From CAXBGS01 sp963975425 (GTDB lineage Bacteria > Planctomycetota > Planctomycetia > Pirellulales > Pirellulaceae), in contig CAXBGS010000003.1 in the NCBI GenBank assembly GCA_963975425.1, positions 620,001-684,000 on the forward strand: DNA of 64,000 nt, in the 5' to 3' direction. Positions 28,133-36,837 of the stretch are shown here, one piece after another (position 1 is the stretch's first letter; each line of letters begins with the position of its first letter). A model generated the notes under the pieces. The model did not search any database, was not told the origin of the DNA, and saw nothing but the letters and a program-made list of their open reading frames with translations. Made by a program: the position numbers and the translations under genes.

Positions 28133-29248
28133 CTACGATGATTGATTCCATCCCGCGATTTTTGCGTCGACGAACGCTTCGAAACAACCGGACTCGATCG
28201 CCTTGCGAGCGCCTTCCATCAGTCGTTGGTAATACGTCAGGTTGTGAATCGACAACAGGATCGGGCCCAGCATCTCGCCGGCGATGAACAGATGCCTTAA
28301 ATATCCACGGCTGTGCCGACATGCCGCACAAGGACAATCCGTCTCCAGCGGCCGCGTGTCTTCACGATGAATGGCGTTGCGCAGCTTCAACGGGCCGCTG
28401 TCGGTGAACGCCAGCCCGTTGCGGCCATTGCGCGTCGGCATCACGCAATCGAACAAGTCGATTCCTCGAGCGATCGACTGTAACAAATCGATTGGTCGCC
28501 CAACGCCCATCAAGTACCGAGGCTTGTCATCGGGCAAATGCGGCGTCGTTGCTGCGGTGATACGGTACATTTCCGATGGTTCTTCGCCGACGCTAAGCCC
28601 ACCGACGGCGAACCCTTCGAAATCCATGGTCGCCAAGTCACGGGCGCACTGACCACGGACTTCTTCGTCCAAACCACCCTGAACGATCGCAAACCGCGCT
28701 TGATCATCACGACTGGCGGCTTCCAAACAGCGGCGTGCCCAACGAACCGATCGCTCGGTCGCGTCGATCACCGCTTCGCGCTCGGCGGGCAGGGCGATCA
28801 CATGATCCAGCACCATCGCCACGTCACTGCCAAGCGACTCTTGGATTTCGATCGAGTGCTCAGGCGTCAGCTCGATAATCGCTCCATCGACATGGCTGCG
28901 AAACGTCGCCTGTTGTTCGGTGACTTTGTTGATCGCTTTCAAGCTGAACACTTGAAAGCCGCCACTGTCAGTCAGGATTGGACCGTCCCACTGGGTCATC
29001 GCATGCAGACCGCCCAGTCGCCGAACCGTTTCGTGCCCCGGGCGCAGCGCCAGGTGGTACGTGTTGCCCAGAATCATGTGGGCACCGGTCGCTTTGACCT
29101 GGTCGATCGTCAGCCCCTTGACCGTGCCCTGCGTACCGACAGGCATGAACCCCGGCGTTTGGACTTCGCCATGCGGCGTCAAAAAAACACCGCGACGCGC
29201 CATCGAGGCCGCATCGCGGTGCGAGAGTAGAAAGCGAAATGCAGACAT
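28133..29248 (-). CDS. tgt: tRNA-guanine transglycosylase
   Basis: A 371-residue queuosine tRNA-modification enzyme that swaps guanine 34 for preQ1. Motifs: GVFLTPHGEVQTPGFMPVGTQ region early (shortened here), DSGGFQVFSL, GGLSVGEE, the active-site region CVMPTRNGRNG, and the zinc ligands CPCAAC followed by His in SIHNL. ATG at 29248 starts just before the conserved MSAFRFLL region; a GTG at 29266 overlapping the upstream gene is possible. It lies 7 bp after the TPR/alpha-CTD gene on the same strand, so an operon is likely. Confidence 0.95.
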   Translation of the reverse strand: MSAFRFLLSHRDAASMARRGVFLTPHGEVQTPGFMPVGTQGTVKGLTIDQVKATGAHMILGNTYHLALRPGHETVRRLGGLHAMTQWDGPILTDSGGFQVFSLKAINKVTEQQATFRSHVDGAIIELTPEHSIEIQESLGSDVAMVLDHVIALPAEREAVIDATERSVRWARRCLEAASRDDQARFAIVQGGLDEEVRGQCARDLATMDFEGFAVGGLSVGEEPSEMYRITAATTPHLPDDKPRYLMGVGRPIDLLQSIARGIDLFDCVMPTRNGRNGLAFTDSGPLKLRNAIHREDTRPLETDCPCAACRHSRGYLRHLFIAGEMLGPILLSIHNLTYYQRLMEGARKAIESGCFEAFVDAKIAGWNQSS

Positions 29249-29255
29249 GCGGCAA

Positions 29256-30587
29256 TCAGTCGCCACGCATCTTGAGGCCGAGATCGGTCAGCTTTTCGCG
29301 AACTTCATTCAGGCTGGTGACGCCAAAGTTCTTGCACTCGAGCATTTCGTCACCCGTCTTGCGGATCAGTTCACCGATCGTATTGAGCTGTAACCGAGCC
29401 ATACACTTACGCGCCCGCACCGAAAGGTTCAGATCGCTGATCGGACGGTCCAGCAACGCTTGCTCGTCCGGCGTCATGTGGCTGGTGTCGATTGGCGGAT
29501 CGTTGCTCTTTTTCTCGTGAGCAAACTGGCCGAGCGAAAGCCCCTTGGCCATCAGCATGTCGCGAATTTCGACAAGACTCGTTTCGCCAAAGTTCTTGCT
29601 GCTTAGCAATTCCGCTTCACTGGTTCGCGTCAGGTCACCGATGGTATCGATGCCCATTTTCTGCAAGCAGTTGCGACTGCGAACACTCAATTCAAAGTTG
29701 GTCACCGGCATGTTCAAGATTTGAGCCAAGCGATCGTTGCGCCGCTGAGCCTCTTCGTCGTACAACATGTTGCCGGTCGCCGACGCATCTTTCATATAGA
29801 TTTGCGTCTGCGGGTGATCGGGATGGCTTTCGAGAATTCGCTTGTAGCAAATCTGAGCCTTCTCGTAATCATTGTTGTCTTCGTACATCAGCCCCAGATT
29901 GACCAACGCACCCAGTCCGGTCGGAAACGCTTTGGCCGCTCGCTCGTAGAGAGCAAGTGCTTCGTCGTCATTGCCGACGCGATCATTTTCGAGTGCCAAC
30001 CCGAACAGAGCACCGGCATGATTTTCGTCCGTCTGGACGGCCCGTTCGTATAACGCGATTGCCTCGTCCATTCGGCCGCCGACGGCGGCCACGGTCGCAG
30101 CACGCTGATACATGTAATCAGCGGTCTGTTCGGCAGGACCAAAGATGTCATCCAAGATGGTCATCGCTTGCTCGGTGCGCCCGGCATAGCGATGTGCCTC
30201 GGCAATGCCGATCTTGCACTGATCTTCGTTGTATCCCGAGGTTTGTGCTTGCTCGTAGGCGGCAATTGCGCCGGCATAGTTGCTCAGTTCAAACTGGCAT
30301 CGGGCCTGGTAAAACAATGCCATCGCGCTGCCGTCGGCCGACGACAGTGTCTGCAGGGCGTCTTTAAAACGCCCGAGCAAGAATTGACAGACGCCCAGCT
30401 TGGTCGTTCCGGCCGGGCTCAGTGTGTCATCGGTCTCCATTTCTTGGACCGCATCACGCAGTTCGCCGAAATGGCCGTAATTTTCTGCAATCGCGGTGCG
30501 GATTTCGCCGACATCGGCAGGTCCGAACGAATTGTTTGAAAGGATGACTTCCTTCAAGTCGAGCACATCGAGTTCGACTTCATTCAT
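29256..30587 (-). CDS. TPR protein with two RNA polymerase alpha C-terminal domains
   Basis: A 443-residue cytoplasmic protein. Residues about 50-270 are tetratricopeptide-like helical repeats (ALFYQARCQFELSNYAGAIA, ALFGLALENDRVGNDDEALA, ALVNLGLMYEDNNDYEKAQI). Residues 292-352 and 381-441 are each an RpoA alpha-CTD fold: ELSVRSRNCLQKMGIDTIGD and NLSVRARKCMARLQLNTIGE. In copy 1, Arg303 and Asn306 sit where E. coli alpha has Arg265 and Asn268, used for UP-element DNA; the residue matching Lys298 is Thr. Copy 2 keeps the Arg (Arg391) but has Lys instead of Asn. A regulatory role near RNA polymerase is inferred. ATG at 30587 is preceded by GGGAG. Confidence 0.88.
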   Translation of the reverse strand: MNEVELDVLDLKEVILSNNSFGPADVGEIRTAIAENYGHFGELRDAVQEMETDDTLSPAGTTKLGVCQFLLGRFKDALQTLSSADGSAMALFYQARCQFELSNYAGAIAAYEQAQTSGYNEDQCKIGIAEAHRYAGRTEQAMTILDDIFGPAEQTADYMYQRAATVAAVGGRMDEAIALYERAVQTDENHAGALFGLALENDRVGNDDEALALYERAAKAFPTGLGALVNLGLMYEDNNDYEKAQICYKRILESHPDHPQTQIYMKDASATGNMLYDEEAQRRNDRLAQILNMPVTNFELSVRSRNCLQKMGIDTIGDLTRTSEAELLSSKNFGETSLVEIRDMLMAKGLSLGQFAHEKKSNDPPIDTSHMTPDEQALLDRPISDLNLSVRARKCMARLQLNTIGELIRKTGDEMLECKNFGVTSLNEVREKLTDLGLKMRGD

Positions 30588-30974
30588 CGAGACGCGTCTC
30601 CCGCCCCGGAAATTGGGGGCATACAAAAGTGTGGGGTGGAGCTTTGGGGAGCAGGTGATGGGGTCAGGCCCATGGATTTCCGCACACCCAGTGCGGCGGC
30701 TCCGATCGTAAAACAACGCTCAGGAAAGTATTTTTTAGTCGAAAAATTTTTTTTTGTCGAGCCGGTTCCGATCCGCCAATTTGTGGCTGTCTGGCCCTGG
30801 CGGACGGCGGTAGATGTGGTAAGTTTCGCGGCAGCAGGGCGAACCTCGTGATTTCCGGGACTTTCCTTTCACGTTGGAACCCTCCGCCGCCCGATTTGAC
30901 GGTATCGGGCAATGAATTTCAGGGCAGATAATGAACCTCAAGACAAATAAAGTCTTGTGCCATCCGCCCATCAA

Positions 30975-31047
30975 GCCGACGTAGCTCAGTTGGTAGAGCA
31001 ACTCATTCGTAATGAGTAGGTCGCCGGTTCGACTCCGGCCGTCGGCT
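30975..31047 (+). tRNA. tRNA-Thr (anticodon CGT)
   Basis: A complete cloverleaf: acceptor stem GCCGACG/CGTCGGC, D-arm GCTC...GAGC, anticodon stem ACTCA/TGAGT with loop TTCGTAA (anticodon CGT, reads ACG Thr), T-arm GCCGG TTCGACT CCGGC. CCA is not encoded. It stands alone in the spacer between the TPR/alpha-CTD gene and the gamma-glutamyltransferase gene. Confidence 0.96.
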
Positions 31048-31192
31048 CTCGAGGTGGTCTGATCGATGACAGCCCAAGCCATCTCGACATGCCCCCGTCT
31101 TCACAACTTGCGGATTTTCTCGGCTCCCCGGACGCCATCAGTCACCCGGGTTCCTGATTCATCTGGTTTCCGAAGTCGTCTGGACTTCGGAA

Positions 31193-32920
31193 TCACCACG
31201 CGATTGCGGAGCCGTCTTTGCGCGGATCGCTGGCGCCAAAATAGACGGTTGGCTTCGGCTCGCGCCAAATTGCCTGGTACCCGCCCAGTACTGACGCCCC
31301 CGGTTTCACACGGTGCCCCCGTTCGGCCAGCCTCAGCCTGACCGAATCATCGATGCCGCGCTCGAACGTCAGCACTCCGCCGTCTGCGACAGTCCCGCCC
31401 CAGGGTGAAGAACTGCCAAGGTGCCCCAATCGCGGCTGTTCGCCGGCTTGCTGCACCGACATCCCAAAATCGACAATGTTCATCACGATTTGACTGTGTC
31501 CTTGTGGTTGAAAGTCGCCTCCCATTACCCCAAAGGACATCACCGGTTGCCCCGCTTTGGTCATGAACGCCGGAATGATCGTGTGAAACGGTCGCTTGTT
31601 TGGCGCTAATGCATTTCGATGAGCAGGATCCAACGAAAACGCTCGCCCGCGATTCTGAATGGGAAAGCCAACACCGTCGGGACAGATCCAAGAACCGAAG
31701 GAACTGTAATTGCTTTGAATCAGCGAGATCATGTTTCCCTCGCGATCAGCCGCCGTCAAATAAGTTGTGTCCGAACCCAGTTGCGGATCGCCATGCCCAA
31801 CTTCCGTGCTGGCTTTATCTAAGCTGATTCGTTGCGCTCGTTTCTTTGCGTACGCCTTGGAAATCAGCCAGTCGGTTGGCACGTTTGCGAACTCCGGATC
31901 GGCGTAGTACTTGGCCCGATCCTCAAACGCGAGTTTTTTCGCTTCGGCCACCAAATGCAGATGCTCAACCGAATTCGGTTTCAGTTCTCCGATGTCAAAG
32001 TTCTCCAGAATATTCAACATCTGGAGCGCCGCGATCCCTTGGCCATTGGGCGGAATTTCCCACACGTCATACCCACGGTAGTTGCTGCTGACCGGATCGA
32101 CCCAATCGGCGACATGGTCGGCTAGGTCGCCCATCGTGATATACCCGCCCAATTCTTTGGACTTGTCGACGATCGCCTCCGCAATCGGACCTTTGTAAAA
32201 CGCATCCGCGCCGTCTTTAGCAATCGACCTGTACGAGCTCGCTAGCCGCGGGTTCTTGAAAACATCTCCGTAGCCTGGAATTTGACCATTGGGATGAAAG
32301 ACGTCGGCAAGGTGCTTGGCATCCTTGTCCGTCCAACGTCGCATGGATTTCGCAATGATCGGTGAGAGCGGGAAACCTTCGGCCGCATAGTCGATCGCAT
32401 CGGCAAGGCACTCGGCGAGCGTCCGCTTTCCAAATCTTTCGTTCAGCATCGCCCAGCCGCTGACGCAACCGGGCACGGTCCAACTCAACGGGCTGTGCGG
32501 AGGAATACTCTTTAATCCAAGCCTGCTGGCTTTGTCCAAATTCCAGGCATGGGGCGCTCGGCCGCTCGCATTCAGGCCAAATAGACGCTGATCTTTTTCA
32601 GACCACAGGATCGCAAACAGGTCGCCGCCGATCCCGCAACTGGCTGCTTCGGTAACGCCCAACATGGCGTTGGCGGCGATCGCTGCATCCACACAATTGC
32701 CGCCGGCTTTTAAAATCTCGATTCCGGCCAATGAAGCCAACGGCTGGCTCGTGCAAACCATTCCGTGCTGTGCGACGACGGTGGATCGCCCCGCGTTGCG
32801 TCCTTGCAAGCGGCTTTCGTCCATCGGCGGTTTTGCGTCGGCGTGATTCGTCGTTGCGACCATTGCGGGGATCGACGATGCCAATCCGGCTGCTTTGATG
32901 AACGTTCGGCGATTGTGCAT
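31193..32920 (-). CDS. Gamma-glutamyltransferase, Tat-exported
   Basis: A 575-residue periplasmic enzyme that self-cleaves and hydrolyses or transfers gamma-glutamyl groups such as that of glutathione. From the ATG at 32920 the N-terminus reads MHNRRTFIKAAGLASSI, a twin-arginine signal. Conserved sequence follows: HGMVCTSQPLASLAG, GGNCVDAAIAANAMLGV, and the self-processing site at GSDTTYLTAADREGN, whose first Thr is the expected nucleophile of the small subunit, then SNYSSFGS. A longer frame from 32965 would bury the signal. The C-terminal GGDFQPQGHSQIVMNI is family-typical. Single gene. Confidence 0.92.
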   Translation of the reverse strand: MHNRRTFIKAAGLASSIPAMVATTNHADAKPPMDESRLQGRNAGRSTVVAQHGMVCTSQPLASLAGIEILKAGGNCVDAAIAANAMLGVTEAASCGIGGDLFAILWSEKDQRLFGLNASGRAPHAWNLDKASRLGLKSIPPHSPLSWTVPGCVSGWAMLNERFGKRTLAECLADAIDYAAEGFPLSPIIAKSMRRWTDKDAKHLADVFHPNGQIPGYGDVFKNPRLASSYRSIAKDGADAFYKGPIAEAIVDKSKELGGYITMGDLADHVADWVDPVSSNYRGYDVWEIPPNGQGIAALQMLNILENFDIGELKPNSVEHLHLVAEAKKLAFEDRAKYYADPEFANVPTDWLISKAYAKKRAQRISLDKASTEVGHGDPQLGSDTTYLTAADREGNMISLIQSNYSSFGSWICPDGVGFPIQNRGRAFSLDPAHRNALAPNKRPFHTIIPAFMTKAGQPVMSFGVMGGDFQPQGHSQIVMNIVDFGMSVQQAGEQPRLGHLGSSSPWGGTVADGGVLTFERGIDDSVRLRLAERGHRVKPGASVLGGYQAIWREPKPTVYFGASDPRKDGSAIAW

Positions 32921-33017
32921 GGTAAGCCCTTCCAACGGCGCGAAGCTGAATTCCCACGGAACCACGCTTGAATCAACTTAGCGTAACGATCGGGTGCTCG
33001 TTGAATCGATCGAGAAA

Positions 33018-36000
33018 CTAATCGATTGAAAAACCAAACTGGCGAAGCAAACGTGATCGCATCGCTGCTTCCATATCGGCAAACGCAGGATCGCCCGCCA
33101 GGTTGACCCGTTCGATAGGTGAGTCGCGGTAGTCGTAAAGTTCGACCGCCTCCACCGCACCGGTCTCGGAATTGCGCCAAAGGGTGTAACGATGATCGGC
33201 GGTCCGCATCGTGTATCCGACAACCTTTCCTCGTGGATACTGGCTGAACGCGGCGTCTTCGCCGTGGGCCCTGGCATCATTGACCACTCCGGCGAAACTA
33301 ACACCGTCGGCGCCCTGATGCACCGGAAGCCCGGCCAGTTCGCTAAGCGTGGGATGCAAGTCGACCAATTCCACCAACGCATCGGTGCGCGCCGCTTGAC
33401 GTTTACCCGGTGCACTGACGATCAACGGCACATGCGTGTCGAGTTCGAAATTGGTGTGTTTGCACCATGCACCGAAGTCGCCCAGCTTGTAGCCGTGGTC
33501 CGACCAAAGGACCACGATCGTGTCGTCTCGAAGCTGAAGCGCGTCCAATTCGTCAAGCAAACGCCCCACTTGCGCATCAATATAGCTGACGCACGCCGCG
33601 TATCCGTGCCGCAGACGCCGCACTTGATCCGCAGTGAGAGTGGACTGGATGTCAGAATAAGTGTGCAGTTCGCCACTGCCGGTAAGGGCACACCGGGGCG
33701 CGCCTGACGGCGGCTGCGACACCTCCACCGGCGGCAGATCACTCGGCTTGTACAGGTCCCAGTATCGTTTCGGTGCGACAAATGGCAGATGCGGTTTCAT
33801 GAACCCCACAGCGAGAAAAAACGGTTGCTCGCCACCCGATTCGGCCAACGATCGGATCCGGTCCAGGGCCGCCTCTGTAATTATCCCATCACCAGGGACA
33901 TCATCGGAAACATCCGGGGCCTCGGTCGACAATCCACGAACGAAATACTGTTTCCATTGATCCGGGTCGTCCACGTTTCGTTGTGCATCGCCAAGGAATA
34001 AGAACTTGGGCGTGGCGGTGGCAAAAATTTCGCGAGCGGTGGCGATTCCGCGCGGCGAAAAATAGTACTGCGGGCTCGAGACGAATCGCGGCGCCGACCA
34101 CGAGAGGGGATCCTGGTACGAATCACCGACGTAAGCCGTCTCCCACGCGCCGTGAAAGACTTTACCGAACGATTGGGTAAAGTATCCGTGGTTTCGAAAG
34201 TGCTGCGGCATCGTCACCACGTCGGGTACAACTTTGCGAAACTGGTTTGCCTTTCCTTTGAATGTGTTTGGCCTTAACCCACTTAGCAAACTTGCCCGCG
34301 AAGGCATGCAGACCGCCCATTGGCAATAGGCACGTTTAAACAGCAACCCTTCACTTGCCAAGCGATCAATGCTCGGACTGTGGATATAGTCAGCGCCGTA
34401 ACACCCCAATTCCGGGCGCAAATCATCAACGCCGATAAACAACACATTGGGATGTTTTACCTTTGCGGTTTCCTCATTCGGTCGACTCATGACGCGACCG
34501 AGTGTCATCGCATCTGCTGCGCCGAGCGGTTCATCAAAAATTGCGACCTCGTCGACTTTCCCTTCGAAATTAAACTTGGCATCACCTCTGCCGCCGACAA
34601 ACACTTCCGCGTCCGCCGGACGCGTGTCCGTCAGCTCGCAGTCGATTTCTGGTTCAACGTTTCCGTCCAGATAAACTTGGACGCGCGGGCCGTTGCGTGT
34701 GACGAGCACGTGGTACCAACGATGCAGTTCGACCTTCGCCGACCCGAGACGCTCTTCTTTCTTCGCGTCACCGTTGTACAGCAGCAATCGGCCCGGCATT
34801 TCGGAAGCCGTTCCCGAGATCCCCAAGTGATCACCATGGGACGAATCTGGACCACCGATCGAAAACACGTATCCACAAACCCGCCGAGCATCCTCGGGCA
34901 TCGCATTCCAAAACCAAAAGCTCGCCGAATAGTCGCCCGACGGTGCGGCATCAGTCGTGGTCATCCTGCCACCGGCAAAGTGGACGGCGCGATTCCCGCG
35001 AGGCGTCGATGTGAATTGATGACCCGATTCCGGGCCGGGCAAGAACAATGCATATCCTGGTTCAAGCTTGCCATCGAAACCATTGCCACTGGCGTCGGCA
35101 ATTCTGTCACCGCTGTGGGCGCTCATTCGCCACCAAGCTTTTGGCAATCTCGATCTCAATTTGTGGCCATGATCCCCAACCGCATCAACCATCTCTCGAC
35201 GCGGTTTTCCCGATACATCTTCTAACAGGCCAAGCAGCGAGGAAACAATTTTCGGTTCCGCTTGTGCTTCCAAACCCGCCGTGCGGGCTGGCCAAGTCGT
35301 GTAGCCGCCCAGGTGGTGCTGTTCCGGTGGCGGGATATAGCCGTCTGCACCGTTTGCCAATTCGATGTTCATCGTCACCGGAAAAGGACTTTGCATCTTT
35401 AGCTTCAGTCCGGTGATTCCGTAAACCTCATTGGGAAGCGTTGCGATCGCAAAGTCACCGATTCGTATCGCTTGAAGCTTCAGTTGCGCGACCGGGTTGT
35501 CACGGATCCAAAACGCTTCCATCGCGGCCACTTGAGGTCGATCTTGTGGCAAATCATCGATTTGCTCGACGATCCCCTTGGCCCACTCAAGCCGCTCTTG
35601 ATCCGGCAAGCGGCGACCGAGCGTCAGTTGCGTCTCGGCCATCGCCAATGGAAGATCCGAACGATGTTTGATTTGCTTGAGTCCGTCGACTGCAAACGAG
35701 GCCAGCTTCTGACAATAGGCAGCAAAGGGGACCTTGCCGTCAACGTTCGGCTTTGAGTAATCGCGATGCTGAAGATCGCCGCTGGTGCCTTGCGACATGA
35801 TCGCGACGGCAGGTATCGAACCGGCCCGCTTGTTCATTTCCTCTTCTAGCAACTGACAGACTTTGCCGGTGTAGTCAGAAGAAATCTGAGAGGCTCCGAA
35901 GTAGTGCATGGAATAATTCCCGAGCACTGCCAGCGGATGCCCTTGCTGATCCCGCAAGGAAAGAATCGTAAAGTCGGGATCGATAGGCCCCGAAGGTCCG

Positions 36001-36614
36001 GCCGTGTCAGGGTTGGCATGCCCCGGATGCATCATCGCGCGAACGGTCAAGTTGCCGAAAGGATCGTGCCTCATTTTGTGAGGCAAGTAGATCCAGCGGC
36101 GCGGATTGGTCAGTTCCGGTGCATCGACGACGCACCACCCGGCCTTGGCTGGGCGCACCTGACTGGCCGCGGCACTGATACTCTCGGCAATCTTATTGGC
36201 CAGAAAGTGTTGATAGTCCGGGTCGGCCGGAACGCCCAGGCACCGCATCGCCGAAGGTGCGTTGTGGGTGTGCGTTGCGGAGATCAAAATCCGGTCGCTG
36301 GGAATTCCCGTCTGCCGCGTCGCCATCGCTTTGGCACGGTCGCATAGCTCTCGATCGATCATGCACGTATCAACGACGCAGATCGCTATACGAGTCGAGT
36401 CGTTTTCAATCACAAGGCTGCGCGCGTAAAGCGACTGTTCGACTCGATTGACCATTCGCGCAACAAAACCGCCGTTGCGAAGGATCGGCAATTTAAGCGG
36501 ATCCACGTTGACCGCCGCGGCACCCGCGCGAAGCGAATCATCCGCGACGACCACCCCCGAACCGAGCGATCCAACCGTACACAAAACGATCAACAACTTT
36601 GCGTATCGATTCAT
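33018..36614 (-). CDS. Secreted ceramidase-like / LamG / sulfatase fusion protein
   Basis: A 1198-residue exported protein. Signal peptide 1-24. Module 1 (about 25-480) is like neutral ceramidase: SATHTHNAPS and NYSMHYFGA (metal His sites), and QGTSGDLQHRD where the family has its active-site Ser. Module 2 (about 500-725) is a LamG/concanavalin-like jelly roll (HWYHVLVTRNGPRVQVYLDG, KVDEVAIFDEPL). Module 3 (about 730-1195) is a type I sulfatase of the iduronate-2-sulfatase group: NVLFIGVDDLRPELGCYG, VCMPSRASLLSG with Cys769 and Arg773 (CxPSR formylglycine site), and WSDHGYKLGDFG. The reading frame is continuous throughout. The role is inferred to be breakdown of a sulfated glycolipid or glycan. 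ATG at 36614. Confidence 0.9.
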   Translation of the reverse strand: MNRYAKLLIVLCTVGSLGSGVVVADDSLRAGAAAVNVDPLKLPILRNGGFVARMVNRVEQSLYARSLVIENDSTRIAICVVDTCMIDRELCDRAKAMATRQTGIPSDRILISATHTHNAPSAMRCLGVPADPDYQHFLANKIAESISAAASQVRPAKAGWCVVDAPELTNPRRWIYLPHKMRHDPFGNLTVRAMMHPGHANPDTAGPSGPIDPDFTILSLRDQQGHPLAVLGNYSMHYFGASQISSDYTGKVCQLLEEEMNKRAGSIPAVAIMSQGTSGDLQHRDYSKPNVDGKVPFAAYCQKLASFAVDGLKQIKHRSDLPLAMAETQLTLGRRLPDQERLEWAKGIVEQIDDLPQDRPQVAAMEAFWIRDNPVAQLKLQAIRIGDFAIATLPNEVYGITGLKLKMQSPFPVTMNIELANGADGYIPPPEQHHLGGYTTWPARTAGLEAQAEPKIVSSLLGLLEDVSGKPRREMVDAVGDHGHKLRSRLPKAWWRMSAHSGDRIADASGNGFDGKLEPGYALFLPGPESGHQFTSTPRGNRAVHFAGGRMTTTDAAPSGDYSASFWFWNAMPEDARRVCGYVFSIGGPDSSHGDHLGISGTASEMPGRLLLYNGDAKKEERLGSAKVELHRWYHVLVTRNGPRVQVYLDGNVEPEIDCELTDTRPADAEVFVGGRGDAKFNFEGKVDEVAIFDEPLGAADAMTLGRVMSRPNEETAKVKHPNVLFIGVDDLRPELGCYGADYIHSPSIDRLASEGLLFKRAYCQWAVCMPSRASLLSGLRPNTFKGKANQFRKVVPDVVTMPQHFRNHGYFTQSFGKVFHGAWETAYVGDSYQDPLSWSAPRFVSSPQYYFSPRGIATAREIFATATPKFLFLGDAQRNVDDPDQWKQYFVRGLSTEAPDVSDDVPGDGIITEAALDRIRSLAESGGEQPFFLAVGFMKPHLPFVAPKRYWDLYKPSDLPPVEVSQPPSGAPRCALTGSGELHTYSDIQSTLTADQVRRLRHGYAACVSYIDAQVGRLLDELDALQLRDDTIVVLWSDHGYKLGDFGAWCKHTNFELDTHVPLIVSAPGKRQAARTDALVELVDLHPTLSELAGLPVHQGADGVSFAGVVNDARAHGEDAAFSQYPRGKVVGYTMRTADHRYTLWRNSETGAVEAVELYDYRDSPIERVNLAGDPAFADMEAAMRSRLLRQFGFSID

Positions 36615-36837
36615 CAGAGACCTTTCGGAAACCACCGCGCAATAGCGACAAACGAACAACAACCCCGCCGCGACACTGGTGTCAGACCGACATTTTATAT
36701 CGAATCCTTCACCAACGGCCTGTGCGAGAGCCCGCTATTGTACTGTGCCACAGACGCCGATTGGCCGATCGCCAACGGTCCGCACGCGCGGCGTCATCGT
36801 CGCCGGAAAACACCAGCATCGCCGGATAAAACCGCTG

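Noticed and set aside
28538..29230. 230-codon plus-strand frame opposite tgt
   Set aside because: It is a mirror of tgt codons and lacks any independent sign of coding.
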